A DNA stretch of 64,000 bases from Eopsaltria australis (Eukaryota > Chordata > Aves > Passeriformes > Petroicidae): the NCBI GenBank assembly GCA_034509425.1, contig JAVTVJ010000820.1, positions 1 through 64,000 of the forward strand, read 5' to 3'. Below, in pieces: positions 38,975 to 53,652 of this stretch. Numbering within the stretch: the stretch's first letter is position 1; every line of letters starts with the position of its first letter. Under the pieces are notes generated by a model. That model searched no databases and was not told the origin of the DNA. It was given only the letters and a program-made list of their open reading frames with translations. Position numbers and translations under genes: made by a program.

Positions 38975-39280
38975 ATGTCCTGCTGCAAGCCCTGCGACCC
39001 TTGCTGCCAGCCCTGCGGCCCCTGCCCGCTGGCCAACAGCTGCAATGAGTGCTGTGTCAGGCAGTGCCAGAGCTCCACCGTGGCCATTGAGCCGCCTGCT
39101 GTGGTGGTGACCCTGCCCGGCCCCATCCTCAGCTCCTTCCCACAGAACACCGTGGTGGGATCCTCTACCTCCGCTGCTGTTGGCAGCATCCTCAGCTGTG
39201 GTGGAGTTCCCATCAACTCTGGGGGCTTTGACATCTCCTGCATCACCAACTGCTATGGCAACAGATGCCGTCCCTGTTAA
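38975..39280 (+). CDS. Feather-type beta-keratin BK9 (MSCCKPCD head)
   Basis: 101 residues, protein identical to BK3 although the DNA differs at several silent sites, for example GGAGTTCCC for GGAGTGCCC and a TAA preceded by CCCTGT. Leader type is that of BK6 (GTTCAGTTGTGACC). Intron 38648-38953, AATAAA 39570-39575. First gene of tandem unit 3; the solo LTR copy ends about 1.8 kb upstream of it. Confidence 0.96.
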   Translation: MSCCKPCDPCCQPCGPCPLANSCNECCVRQCQSSTVAIEPPAVVVTLPGPILSSFPQNTVVGSSTSAAVGSILSCGGVPINSGGFDISCITNCYGNRCRPC

Positions 39281-39911
39281 GGCTGCTGGCAATATCTTTA
39301 GACAAGAACCTCCAAGACCTCAGAACATGGTGCTGGAATGAAGATGGAAGTTTTGGAATATTACATTTATGCTGCTAGCTTCCAGTTGCCTTCTACCCCT
39401 CTCTTCCCTTTTTCTTCCTTTCCTTTCCTGTCCGTACCATTCAATGCCAGCCTGTTGGCTTCTCTCCCTCAGTCCCTCTGCCCTCCAGGCAGGCAGACAT
39501 TCCCATTGCACCTTAGGGACTGCTCCGGGTGCCCTGTGTGAGCCTCCTCCTTTTTTCTTCTTTAGACTCAATAAAGTTGTTTTGCATCCAAGCCTTAGCC
39601 TCTGATTCTCTTTTCATCTGTGGCAACTTCTTCCAGGAAGCTGAGGAGAAAACATTGAGAATGCAAGGGCAGGACTCCCTGCAGTAGATTTAACTTTTTG
39701 CCTTTTCCATTGGAGCTGACAAACACATCCCTGGCTACAGCAAAGAAATGACTGTCAGGTAGAAGCCGGCAGGGGATGGGAATTAACAATGCCTGGGGAT
39801 AGCCCACAACCTCCTCTCTTCCAACACCGCCCTCATGTTTAATGTTCAGCCCAGCTTCTGTCCTGACAGGAAGGACTGAGGGGTTTCACAGGTTAGGACT
39901 GCTATCAGGCA

Positions 39912-42229
<2,318 letters not shown>

Positions 42230-42536
42230 TTCCCAACCTTCCTGCTGCCACCTCCCAGACACGGTCAAATGCTTATCTCCACATGCCTCATTCTCTTTGA
42301 CAGCATCATTTTCCCATAGCTCATGGGTCAGGACAAGGGCCAGTGAGGCCATCCACAGAGCAATAAGAATCCTGTAACCTGAAAGCTTCTCCATGAGGCA
42401 GGAGCAAGGACCCTGGGAAACAGCTCAGTGTTCCAAGGCTGCCTGGAGGCGGCATCAAAGGGATGGCCAGGGTTTGGGATTGTCCTCAGTATTACCCGGG
42501 TGCCATGGATCTCTCCAGGTCCCCACGGATAATGGA

Positions 42537-42912
42537 GGCTGAGTGTGTGTGAGCGGCTGGCACTGCTGGGCAGGGAAGTCCCTCCGGGGCTTGGAATGGC
42601 TGGGCTGAGCCGTCAGCTCAGGCCCAGCTGTGCACACACACCCAGGGGCACTGACACATTGCCAGCCTGCCCAGGAGTGCACAGAGATGAACCCAGACGC
42701 ACAGAGCCCAGCAAACGGGCACAGGCACACGGCCAGGGGGGTTGCACACAAGTGCTGTGCCCTGGGCACAACCATCCCCGTGCAGGCCAGAGGCTCTCAG
42801 GGGGTGTTCCCACGAGTGCACAAGCACAGGCATGTGCAGATACTGGCACACACTGGGGCACAGCCACACTGCCATGCACATTATTGCAGGGGAGCACATG
42901 GGGCAGAGGCCA
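42537..42912 (+). repeat. CAC-rich upstream block, BK10
   Basis: Same block, 1,401 bp before the BK10 ATG, with the CCCAGCAAACGGGC variant of BK7. Confidence 0.65.
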
Positions 42913-43454
42913 TAGGAAGGGATGTGAGTGAGGAGTTGCTGGAGTGCTCCCAGCCAGAGTAGGGACAAGGCCACTCCAAGCAGGACAGATGCTCAGGCAG
43001 CAGTTCTACAGAAGTGTCATGCACTGTGAAGGCCAAGGAGGAGAGCAAAGTGGTTTTATCTGGAGGACAAGTCACATAGGGGAGCCACTGGGTGATGAGC
43101 CAGAAACAGGAGGGCAAGGAGCTGATAGGACCCTTCCAGTCAGCAAGAAATTAGAAACAATCTGGCAGCGTTATAAATCTCCACCAGAGTATCCCAGGTG
43201 TGCATCACATACCTCCTCTGGATCCAGTGGTACTTAATTTGCGTCTTGTGCACACACTGACACATCCTTACCCACACAAATCCTGGAATCTCGCATATCA
43301 ACACTCAGAAGTGTTTCTCATTAGAATGATGAAAGCCAGGAAATGCAAAGTCATTGTAGAGGGACAGAGTGACTCATGACATACCATACCCAGAGATGTT
43401 TCCATTCATTGGGATGATGCAGGAAAATTGTCACTTATGCAGCATGGACTCTGA

Positions 43455-43544
43455 GCCCTGAGGCACTGTGGGGCCAGGATAAAAGACAGCCTAAATGGTG
43501 GTTCCCTCAACCACTTCCGTCATCTCCTTCCCATTGGAAAACAG
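43455..43544 (+). promoter_or_regulatory. BK10 core promoter and untranslated exon 1
   Basis: GCCCTGAGGC 43455-43464, GATAAAAG 43478-43485, exon 1 end 43544. AP-1 site TGACTCA 43370-43376. Confidence 0.75.
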
Positions 43545-43937
43545 GTGAGTTGGAAGCCCCTCTGTCCTCCACCCTACTCACAAAAAAATTGAACTTTCCA
43601 GCCCTTCTTCCTGCTCCTTGTTCTTCTGGGAGTGCTCTCCCATGGTGGGGGTGGTGTGGGCAGAGGAGAGACTGTGTGTTCTGGCCAGAGGCTGAGGCTG
43701 GCCTGAGGTGCTTCTTTTCATCCAGGTTAGGCAGGAGCAAGGCTGGGCGTGGCTGAGCTCTGAAGGACAGTGCTGGGCTCAGGCAAAGGATGCCCAGTTT
43801 GTGCCTGCACAGCCTGGAGCTGCACAGGCAGCAGGGGCCTTGTGTTGCTGGGGGTGCCTTGCGGGCTGTGTCTCAGCTGTGCGTGTGCTCTGCTTCCTCC
43901 CTGCCCTCTGTGCCAGGTGCAGCGCCAGGCTCGAGAC

Positions 43938-44264
43938 ATGTCGTGCCCTGAGAAGTGCCAGCAGTGCCAGCCCTGCAACCCTTGCTGCCAGCCCTGCGGC
44001 CCCTGCCCGCTGGCCAACAGCTGCAATGAGTGCTGTGTCAGGCAGTGCCAGAGCTCCACCGTCGTCATTGAGCCGCCTGCTGTGCTGGTGACCCTGCCCG
44101 GCCCCATCCTCAGCTCCTTCCCACAGAACACCGTGGTGGGATCCTCCACCTCTGCTGCTGTTGGCAGCATCCTCAGCAGCGATGGAGTGCCCATCAGCTC
44201 TGGGGGCTTTGACATCTCCTGCATCACCCGCGGTTATGGTGAAAGATGTTGTCATCCCTGCTAA
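43938..44264 (+). CDS. Feather-type beta-keratin BK10 (MSCPEK head)
   Basis: 108 residues, 16 Cys. Differs from BK4 and BK7 by one residue: the tail ends CCHPC instead of CCRPC (CAT for CGT at 44252-44254), removing a positive charge from the otherwise fixed RPC end. Intron 43545-43916, AATAAA 44558-44563. Second gene of tandem unit 3. Promoter parts are as in its siblings. Confidence 0.96.
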   Translation: MSCPEKCQQCQPCNPCCQPCGPCPLANSCNECCVRQCQSSTVVIEPPAVLVTLPGPILSSFPQNTVVGSSTSAAVGSILSSDGVPISSGGFDISCITRGYGERCCHPC

Positions 44265-44721
44265 AGATGCTGTTGCCAACGTCCTTGAGCAAGAACCTCC
44301 AAGACCTCAGAACATGGTGCTGGAATGAAGACCGAATTTTAGGAGACTGGATTTAGACTTCTTGGCTATTAGTTCCTTCTTCTCCTTTGTCTTTGCCCTT
44401 CCCTTCCTTCCCTGTCAAAACCACTGAATGCCAGCCTAGGGGGACCATCCTCCCTTCCCCCCTCTCTCTGCAGGCCAGGCAGACATATACTACTACTGCA
44501 TCTTCTTGGCTGCTTCCGACATTGTCTCTGACCTACCCCCTTTTCTTCCTTAGACTCAATAAAGTTGTTTTGCATTCAAACCTTGGCCTCTGATTCCTCG
44601 TTCTTCCTATGACAACTCTTCCAGTCACCTCAGGAGAAAGTAGGAAAAACAGAGAACAAGACTCAGAGCTATGAATTTTCCTTGTGCCCTTTCCCTTGGA
44701 GCTGACAAAAGACATCGCTGA

Positions 44722-44931
44722 CAGTGAGGGTGTTGAGGTGCTGAAAGAAGTCACCCAGGGAAATTCTAGGTTTCTCATTCCTGGAAGTGTTCAAGGCAAG
44801 ATTGCTCTGGGCTTTGAGCCACTTGGTTTGGTGGATGCAGTCAAAGCCTGTTTCGCGTGGTGGCTGTGGATTTGCAAATGAAGTAAATGTTGTTTAGTTC
44901 CCTTCCATCCCAAGTGTATGAGTCTACACAA
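44722..44931 (+). mobile_element. CR1 LINE 3'-end fragment after BK10
   Basis: Same insertion; GACAAAAGACATCG at its 5' side is shared with BK2 (BK4 and BK7 have GACAAAGACATCG). Confidence 0.7.
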
Positions 44932-47036
44932 TTGGGCACCTGGAACAACCTCAAAACCATGTTGGAAAGGCAAAGAACAGATTTATTTCCTTACCCCACT
45001 GCGCAGAGGAGGCCAAAGGAGATGATGGGCAGAGAAGCACAATTGGGAACATTGTCTCCCTTAGGCTCAGTCCTTGCTGGCAGGCCTCCTCTTTACACCA
45101 ATGCTGTGATCTCCCTGTGCTTTTTGTGGTCTCTGACCTTTGATTTTTCTCTCTCCCCCAACAGGGAGCTCAACCATGTCTGTGACAGGGCCTCCAAGTC
45201 TCTTCAAACACCGGCATTGTCTCTACACAGAATTTCTGCTTCTCCAAACACAGCATAAATCAGCCGGGGGCATCCTTTATGGTTTTTCCCTCACTGATAC
45301 TGTCCAGGCATTGCCATTCCTAGTGGCAAGGCCACTTGATTGAACTTCTAATCACCCTCCTCATTCTTCTGCTTTAATCCCTTTTCTCCCAAACCCAACC
45401 CATTTCTAATGAAATACCCTTTCACAGACGCATCACCAGGGTGACAAAAGTGCTCAGTGTTGGGCAGCGCTGAGTTCCCTTCGGACACACTTGGAGCTGA
45501 CTGTGTCAGACATGGAAGGAGCGACTGGACTCTTGTCCCAGAGCCCATTCCTGCAGCCTTCTGCCCAAGTTTCCAAATCTCACCACTTTTATACAAGAGG
45601 GAAGGTCCATCACTCTCTGAAAAACAATTAGCTGAATAACATTTTTAACAGCCACACAGCGGTCCAGCCTTAAGACAGGAATGAATGGTACTTTTGATAA
45701 CCTAAGGAAAAAGGATATTAGTGGTCCCCCAGCAAAGAGGGGATTTTCCTGACATCCCCCTTGAAAGAGGAGCTGTCTCTGGACCTGAATGACCTATTGC
45801 TGCCCACCTGGACACAGTTGGTGGCAACACCTTTTTGGGGGTTCTACAAGTCCTGGTGCTTGAACATTAGAAAGAGTCTACAGCTCTTTGACTGTCCCTG
45901 TGCCACCCAGAACATCTATCTGACCTCTCAGAGCAAGGCAACATCTGCACCCTGATCACTTCAGTTCCATCCCTGCATTTGTTGCAAAATCTTGGCTTGC
46001 GCCTCACTCAGCACCAGTCTGAGTGGTGACATTGGCCTGGAGAGGACGAGACCGAGTCCCATCCCAGTGGATAAGTCTAGGAGATAAGGGCTGAAGTGTG
46101 CATCGCAAACACGGAGAGCCGTCTGGCTCTGGAGCCACGCCAGTCTCCTGGATGTGTTGGGTGTGGCTGAGATGCAATTGATGTTCCCTGCAGCAGCCCT
46201 GGCAGGGCTGTGCTCTGCACTGGGAGTTGCAAAGCTAAGGAAAGGAGAAACAAGGGTGGGCATTTCTTATTTGCAATGTTTGCCTTCTAGGAATACCCCT
46301 ACATGTGGTCATGCCCGGCTTCCTCGGAAATGGCCAGACACAACCTTCTGATTGAAAGTAGAGCATAAGAATTTGGTGTTTTTTCCAGTTTACTACTGCA
46401 TAAACAACCTTTTGCTTTTGCAAACATTCAAATCTTCATATTCAAGCTGTTTTCCTTCTAATTTTCTCTTCCCTGTTCATCTCAGAAGGGGGAGTGATAG
46501 AGGGGCTTGGAGGGCACTGTCCTTCCAGCCAAGACCGACCTAGCATTACTGGTAATAACAACCAAGGATTGTCAGTAAGAACATGTGGTGAGAAAGATCA
46601 GCATGTGGCTGGAGAAGGGACCCTACAGAGGTAGGGCAGCACTTTCCTGGGAGAATCATCATTGCTGTGTCTCCTGGAGAGCAGCAAAACCCAGCAGAGG
46701 GCAAGAGCAGGAATGAGGTGGAGAAACAGGCATGGACTGTTGACCAAGGACTTACCCCATAGAGAGCAATCAAGACACATCACGTGCCTGCATGGAATGC
46801 CACCAGACCATGATCCAAGCACTCTGACTGCACTGATGTGTTTATATCCCAGAAATTCTTGTTCCTCTCATCTGGGCCCTAAAAGAGATCTTCAGATAGG
46901 AACACAACCAGCGGAAACCAGGAAATGAAAAGGCAGCAGTGCAGGAAACCAGGACACAGCCCCTACCATTACCTGGGATGGTTTGCGTTTGAGATGAGCC
47001 GTTAGAAAATTATTACTTCCAGACAGGTGCCTCTGT
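44932..47036 (+). other. BK10-BK11 spacer
   Basis: Same as the BK4-BK5 spacer with the 189-bp deletion (junction near 46232). No gene. Confidence 0.6.
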
Positions 47037-47125
47037 GCCTGAGGCAGTGCAGGACTGCTATAAAAGGCAGCCCAAGTCTCTGCTCTCTCATCCACTTCTC
47101 TCACTTCCTTCTCCTCAGGAATCAG
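47037..47125 (+). promoter_or_regulatory. BK11 core promoter and untranslated exon 1
   Basis: GCCTGAGGC 47037-47045, TATAAAA 47059-47065, exon 1 end 47125. Confidence 0.8.
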
Positions 47126-47455
47126 GTGAGTGCAAAGCCTCTTCTCCTCCTTCTGCACCTTGTCCTGTTTCAAGACCATCCCTTTCCTGGCTGTAGCTGA
47201 CAGCTGATAGGGGCTGTCAGAGTCCAGGGCTGGGAGCTGCTTCTGCTGGGAGATTGCATGGGTGAGAAGGTCTTGTGCAGACAGAGAGAAGCTGGGACTT
47301 GGCTGAGGTGGTTTCTGGGCTTTGAGCTGAGCAGTGCAATGTGGGCCAGGAGGTGCCTCATCTTCAGGGTGTTTGGGTGCAGAGCTGCTTCTCATGTGTC
47401 CTCATTTTTTCTTCTCTGCTGCCCTCTGTGCCAGGTGCACCTGTGACCCCAAGCC

Positions 47456-47764
47456 ATGTCCTGCTGCAAGCCCTGTGACCCTTGCTGCCAGCCCTGCGGC
47501 CCCTGCCCGCTGGCCAACAGCTGCAATGAGTGCTGTGTCAGGCAGTGCCAGAGCTCCACCGTGGCCATTGAGCCGCCTGCTGTGCTGGTGACCCTGCCCG
47601 GCCCCATCCTCAGCTCCTTCCCACAGAACACCGTGGTGGGATCCTCCACCTCTGCTGCCGTTGGCAGCATCCTCAGCAGCGATGGAGTGCCCATCAGCTC
47701 TGGGGGCTTTGACATCTCCTGCATCACCCGCGGTTATGGTGAAAGATGTTGTCGTCCCTGCTAA
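47456..47764 (+). CDS. Feather-type beta-keratin BK11 (MSCCKPCD head, ERCC tail)
   Basis: 102 residues, 15 Cys; protein identical to BK12. [11 protein letters not shown] head, [14 protein letters not shown], then [15 protein letters not shown] and [11 protein letters not shown]. It combines the head of BK3-like genes with the core flank and tail of MSCPEK genes. Intron 47126-47434, AATAAA 48041-48046. Third gene of tandem unit 3. Unlike BK5 and BK8 at the same position, its downstream spacer never received the 1,619-bp LTR. Confidence 0.96.
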   Translation: MSCCKPCDPCCQPCGPCPLANSCNECCVRQCQSSTVAIEPPAVLVTLPGPILSSFPQNTVVGSSTSAAVGSILSSDGVPISSGGFDISCITRGYGERCCRPC

Positions 47765-48205
47765 AGATGCTGATCCAAACGCCCTCTGGCAAGAACCTCC
47801 AAGACCTCAGAACATGGTGCTGAAATGATAACAAAATTTTGGAACCCTGTATTTTGTCCTTTTGGCTATTAGTTCCTTCCTCTCCTTTCTCCGCTCTCTT
47901 CCCTTTTGTTCCTGTCACTACCAGCCAGTGCCACCTTAGTGGGACCTGTTGGCTCTGTCCCTTCTCTACTCCAACTGTAGGCCAGGCAGATGGACTCTCC
48001 CACTGCATCTTTGTGGCTGCTCCTTTTTTCCTTTGGACTCAATAAAGTTGTTTTGCATTCAATCCTTGGCCTCGGATTTCTCTTTCATTTTATGAGAATT
48101 TTTCCAGTCAGCTCAGGAGAAAGTTGGAAAAGCAGAGAGCAGGACTCACTGATATGGATTTTCATTGTGGCCTTTCCCTTGCAGCTAACAATGACATCCC
48201 TCACA

Positions 48206-48359
48206 GTGAGGGTGTTGAGGTTGCTCAGAGAGTTTTCTTCTTACTCCTGGAGGTGTTCAAGGCAATGTTGCTCACGGCTTTGAGCCACTTGGTTTGGTGC
48301 GTGCAATCCTTGCCCATGTTTTATGATATGGGTGGAGTGTTGCATACGAAAAAAATTTC
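48206..48359 (+). mobile_element. CR1 LINE fragment after BK11, 3' end deleted
   Basis: Truncated form as after BK5 and BK8. Confidence 0.65.
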
Positions 48360-50299
48360 GCTCAGTCCTTGCTGGCAGGCCTCCTCTTTACACCAGTGCT
48401 GTGATCTCCCTGTGCTGTTTGTGGTCTGTGAGCTTTGATGTTTCCCTCTCCCAAAACAGGGAGCTCAACTATGTCCGTGACAGGGCCTCCAAGTCACTCC
48501 CAACACTGGTGTTGTCTCTACACAGAGATTCTGCTTCTCCAAACACAGGATAAAGCAGCAGTCGGCATCCTTTATGGTTTTTCCCACACTGATACTCTCC
48601 AGGCCTTGGCATTATCAACAGCAAGGTCACTTGAGTGAACTGACAATCATCCTCCCCATTCTTCTGCTTTATACCCCTTCCTATCAGCCCAACCCATTTC
48701 TAATGAAATACCCTTTCACAGACGCATCACCAGGGTTTCAAAAGTGCTCAGTGCTGGGCAGCGCTGAGTTCCCTTTGGACACACTTGGAGCTGACTCTGT
48801 CAGACATGGAAGGAGCGACTGGACTCTTGTCCCAGAGCCCATTCCTGCAGCCTTCTGCCCGAGTTTCCAAACCTCACCACTTTTATACAAGAGGGAAGGT
48901 CCATCACTCTCTGAAAAACAATTAGCTGAATAACATTTTTAACAGCCACACAGCGGTCCAGCCTTAAGACAGGAATGAATGGTACTTTTGATAACCTAAG
49001 GAAAAAGGATATTAGTGGTCCCCCAGCAAAGAGGGGATTTCCCTGACGTCCCCCTTGAAAGAGGAGCTGTCTCTGGACCTGAATGACCTATTGCTGCCCA
49101 CCTGGACACAGTTGGTGGCAACACCTTTTCGGGGGTTCTACAAGTCCTGGTGCTTGAACATTAGAAAGAGTCTACAGCTCTTTGACTGTCCCTGTGCCAC
49201 CCAGAACATCTATCCGACCTCCCAGAGCAAGGCAACACCTGCACCCTGATCACTTCAGTTCCATCCCTGCATTTGTTGCAAAATCTTGGCTTGCGCCTCA
49301 CTCAGCACCAGTCTGAGTGGTGACATTGGCCTGGACAGGAAGAGACCGTGTCCCATCCCAGTGGATAAGTCTAGGAGATAAGGGCTGAAGTGTACATCTC
49401 AAACACGGAGAGCGGTCTGGCCCTGGAGCCAGCCAAGGCTCCTGGATGTGTTGGGTGTGGCTGAGATGCAATTGATGTTCCCTGCAGCAGCCCTGGCAGG
49501 GCTGTGCTCTGCGCTGGGAGTTGCAAAGGTGCCGGTCACACTCCGGGCTTTGGCTCCTGCTCAGCAGTGCTCACACCACATCAGTGCTGTCTCTCCAACT
49601 TTGCCTTCCCCATTAGGAGCTGGAGGGTGACAAGATCCTGGGAGTGGATCACACAGTTGACCCAAATGGAGTAAAAGGGATATTCCATGCCATGTAACAT
49701 GAGCTCAAACACAACAGCTAAGGAAAGGAGAAACAAGGGTGGGCATTTTTTATGTGCAATGTTTGCCTCCAAATAATACCCCTGCATGTGGTCATGCCCT
49801 GCTTCCTGGGAAGTGGCCAGACACAACCTTCTGATTGAAAGTACAGCATCAGAAGTTGGGATTTTTTCCAGCTTATTACTGCATAAACAACCTTTTTCTT
49901 TTGCTTTGCAAACATTCAAATCTTCATATGCAAGCTGTTTTCCTTCTAATTTTCTCTTCCCTGTTCATCTCAGAAGGAGGAGTGCTAGAGTGGCTTGGCG
50001 GGCACTGGCCTTCCAGCCAAGACCGACCTAGCATTGCTGGTAATAACAACCAAGGATTGTCAGTAAGAACATGTGGTGAGAAAGATCAGCATGTGGCTGG
50101 AGAAGGGACCCTACAGAGGTAGGGGAAGCACTTTTCTGGGAGAATCATCATTGCTGTGTCTCCTGGAGAGCAGCAAAACCCAGCAGAGGGCAAGAGCAGG
50201 AATGAGGTGGAGAAACAGGCACGGACTGTTGACCAAAGACTGACCCAGTAGAGAGCAATCAAGACAAATCACATGCCTGCATGGAATGTCACCAGACCA

Positions 50300-51326
50300 T
50301 GAGTTGGGGTTTGGATTTAGTTTTGTTTTTTTTTCCTCAGGAATTTTTCTCCCATGGGTTGTTAAGAGACTAATGACTGAACTAAAGGCTGAGTACTTAA
50401 GAGAAGAAAGCACAGGGCTTGGGCCTTTCTCCTTGGCAGGGTGGGGCAGAATCGCTCTCATGGAAGCAGGGCCTGACAACGCGAGATTTTGGAGACTGAA
50501 AAAGCAAGGGCGGGGGGGAGGTCACTCTCTTGGCTTGGGCCCCTCAGAGCCGGATGTTTGGAGCTGCTGTCTGCTGAACCCACGGCCCCTGAGAAGCCTG
50601 CATGGAGCTGCCGGTCTGTCTGCTGTGAGTCCTTTCCTCTCTGTCCCATCCGGAGCTGCCTGCCACCAGCCTTCCTCTCCCCTGTTCCTCCACGCCACTC
50701 GAGTTTTTCGCAACACTGTAGCTGGGCTCCCCCTGCACTCGGAGACCTCTTGCCGTCCCAGCTCGCTGTGTCCGGGGATCCTGCTGCGGCACCGACACCA
50801 GCCACCCCCAAGGGTCTGTGAAACAAAGGCTCTCCTCCATCCCCCCTGCCTCGGGCAGCCGCCATTGCCCTGTGCTACCTGAGCTCACGCCAGAGCGCCC
50901 CCTGCAGTCATCCGGGAATCATCACACCCAGAGCGCCCCCTGCAGGCACCGGGGAATCATCACACCCAGAGCACCCCCTGGGGAATCATCACACCCAGAG
51001 CGCCCCCTGCAGGCACCGGGGAATCATCACACCCAGAGCGCCCCCTACAGGCTGCGACAGGAACTGCACCAAGAAGAAAAGGTGCCTGAAGCCAAGCAGG
51101 CTGCCACTGGGTTTCTGGTTCTGTTTGTTGGTTAACACCATAGCTGTTGTTATTTGTTAGCTTTGTTTTAGATATTAGTACAGAACTGTTATTCCTATTC
51201 CCATATCTTTGCCTGAGAGCCTCTTGATTTCAAATTTATAATAATTCGGAGGGAGAGGGGTTACAGTTTCCCATTCCAAGGGAGGCTCCTGCCTTCCTTA
51301 AAAGACACCTGTCTTTCAAACCAAAG
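50300..51326 (+). mobile_element. Solo LTR (family A) with internal repeats
   Basis: Begins TGAGTTGGGG. ACCATGA occurs at both junctions (50295-50301 and just before TCCAAGC near 51336). Other MSCC genes read ACCATGATCCAAGC here without interruption, which fixes the insertion. The 3' third matches the LTR at 1755-2935. The exact 3' boundary is uncertain by a few bases. Confidence 0.75.
50893..51052 (+). repeat. 38-bp tandem array with CTCF-like cores
   Basis: Units at 50893-50930, 50931-50968, 50969-50997 (9-bp deletion), 50998-51035 and a partial from 51036. Each starts GAGCGCCCCCTGCAGG or a variant and most include GGGAATCATCACACCCA. The related LTR at 1755 has a single unit-like copy near 2577. 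Confidence 0.85.
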
Positions 51327-51559
51327 ATCACCATGATCCAAGCACTCTGACTGCACTGATGTGTTTATATCCCAGAAATTCTTCGACCTCTCATCCGGAC
51401 CCTAAAAGAAATCTTCAGATAGGAACGCAACCAGCGGAAACCAGGAAATGAAAAGGCTGCAGTGCAGGAAACCAGGACACAGGCCCTACCATTACCTGGG
51501 ATGGTTTGCGTTTGAGATGAGCCGTTAGAAAATTATTACTTCCAGACAGGTGCCTCTGT

Positions 51560-51648
51560 GCCTGAGGCAGTGCAGGACTGCTATAAAAGGCAGCCCAAGT
51601 CTCTACTCTCTCATCCACTTCTCTCACTTCCTTCTCCTCAGGAATCAG
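51560..51648 (+). promoter_or_regulatory. BK12 core promoter and untranslated exon 1
   Basis: GCCTGAGGC 51560-51568, TATAAAA 51582-51588, exon 1 end 51648. A solo LTR ends only about 230 bp upstream, inside the conserved upstream block. Confidence 0.8.
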
Positions 51649-51980
51649 GTGAGTGCAAAGCCTCTTCTCCTCCTTCTGCACCTTGTCCTGTTTCAAGACC
51701 CAGCCTCTCCTGGCGGTAGGTGACAGCTGATAGGGGCTGTCAGAGTCCAGGGCTGGGAGCTGCTTTGACTGGGAGAGGGCAGGGGAGAGAAGGTCTTGTG
51801 CAGACAGAGAGAGGCTGGGACTCAGCTGAGGTGGCTCCTGGCCTTGGAACTGGGAACTGCCATGTGGACCAGGAGGTGCCTTGTCTGCGGGGTGTTTGGG
51901 TGCAGAGCTGCTTCTCATGTGTCCTCACTTTCTGCTTCTCTCTCTGCCTTCTCTCCCAGGTGCACCTGTGATCCCAAGCC

Positions 51981-52289
51981 ATGTCCTGCTGCAAGCCCTG
52001 TGACCCTTGCTGCCAGCCCTGCGGCCCCTGCCCGCTGGCCAACAGCTGCAATGAGTGCTGTGTCAGGCAGTGCCAGAGCTCCACCGTGGCCATTGAGCCG
52101 CCTGCTGTGCTGGTGACCCTGCCCGGCCCCATCCTCAGCTCCTTCCCACAGAACACCGTGGTGGGATCCTCCACCTCTGCTGCTGTTGGCAGCATCCTCA
52201 GCAGCGATGGAGTGCCCATCAGCTCTGGGGGCTTTGACATCTCCTGCATCACCCGCGGTTATGGTGAAAGATGTTGTCGTCCCTGCTAA
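51981..52289 (+). CDS. Feather-type beta-keratin BK12 (MSCCKPCD head, ERCC tail)
   Basis: 102 residues, identical in protein to BK11. The 3'UTR is nearer to that of the MSCPEK genes than to BK11's, so the CDS and 3' end have separate histories. Intron 51649-51959 ends in the TCTCTCCCAG acceptor also seen in BK1. AATAAA 52589-52594, followed by TTTTTT. It lies beyond the three complete tandem units. Its upstream spacer is interrupted by an LTR with CTCF-like repeats. Confidence 0.96.
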   Translation: MSCCKPCDPCCQPCGPCPLANSCNECCVRQCQSSTVAIEPPAVLVTLPGPILSSFPQNTVVGSSTSAAVGSILSSDGVPISSGGFDISCITRGYGERCCRPC

Positions 52290-52751
52290 AGATGCTACTG
52301 CAAACATCCTTTGGCAAGACCCTCCAAGACCTCAGAACACAGTGCTGAAATGAAGACAGAATTTTAGGATGCTGGATTTAGACTTCTTGGCTATTAGTTC
52401 CTGCTTCTCCTTTCTCTTTGCTCTTCCCTTCCTTTCCTGTCAACATCAAGTATTGCCAGCTTATCGGAACCATCTGTACCCCCTCCCTTCCCTGCTCTCT
52501 GCAGGCCAGGCAGATGGGCACTACAACTGCATCTTCGTGGCTTCTCCTGGTGTTGACTCTGAACTACCTCCTTTCCTCCTTTAGACTCAATAAAGTTTTT
52601 TTGCATTCAATCCTTGGTCTCTGATTTCTCTTTCATTTTGTGGGAATTCTTCCTGTCACCTCTGGAGAAAGCTGGAAAAGCAGAGAACAGGACTCACTGA
52701 TATGGATTTTCATTGTGCCCTTTCACTTGCAGCTAACAACGACATCCCTCA

Positions 52752-52955
52752 CAGTGAGGGTGTTGAGGCACTGGAACAAGTTGCTCAGAGAGTTTTCCTG
52801 TTATTCCTGGAAGTGTTCAAGGCAAGGTTGGTCGCAGCTTTGAGCCACTTGGTTTGGTGCGTGCAATCCTTGCCCATGTTTAGTGGGATGGGTGGAGTGT
52901 TGCATACGAAAAAATGTTTTTAAGTTGCCTTCCATCCCAAATGTTTGAGTCAACA
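52752..52955 (+). mobile_element. CR1 LINE 3'-end fragment after BK12
   Basis: The best-preserved copy (GAGGCACTGGAACAAGTTGC, TTCAAGGCAAGG, CTTCCATCCCAAATG), closest to a CR1 consensus. Confidence 0.75.
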
Positions 52956-53652
52956 GTCAAGCAGATGGAACAACCTCAAAACCATGGTGAAAAAACAAAG
53001 AGTAAATTGATTTCCTTATCCCACTGCACAGAGGCAGTCAAATCAACACTCGGGCTGAGATGCACAAGTGGGAACATTGTCCCCCTTAGGCTCAGTCCTT
53101 GCTGGCAGGCCTCCTCTTTACACCAATGCTGTGATCTCCCTGTGCTGTTTGTGATCTCTGAGCTTTGATATTTCCCTCTCCCAAAACAGGGAGCTCAACT
53201 ATGTCCGTGACAGGGCCTCCAAGTCACTCCAAACACTGGTGTTGTCTCTACACAGAGATTCTGCTTCTCCAAACACAGGATAAAGCAGCAGTCAGCATCC
53301 TTTATGGTTTTTCCCTCACTGATACTCTCCAGGCCTTGGCATTATCAACTGCAAGGTCACTTGAGTGAACCTACAATCATCCTCTCATTCTTCTGCTTTA
53401 ACCCTTGTCAAGCACAATTTCATGAGTCAAAATTTCATCAGGAGATCGTTATGTATGGTTTTGCTTTAGCCAACTGCCTTATTTCGAGGCTCAAGTTGTT
53501 TCTCATCTTTTTCTCTTCCTTGTCCACTTCAGAAGGGATAGTCATGGAGTGGCTTGGAGGGCACTGGCCATCCAGCTGAAGTCAACCCAGCAGAGCTGGA
53601 AATAACAACCAAGGATTGTTGGTAAGGGCAGGTGGTGAGAAAGATCAGCATG

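Larger units (their letters stand above)
48360..51559 (+). other. BK11-BK12 spacer
   Basis: Standard spacer without the 1,619-bp LTR, but with a different LTR inserted at 50300. The 189-bp piece is retained. No gene. Confidence 0.6.

Noticed and set aside
50893..51052. Possible CRISPR array
   Set aside because: The 38-bp units abut without unique spacers, and the context is a vertebrate genome; it is a minisatellite.
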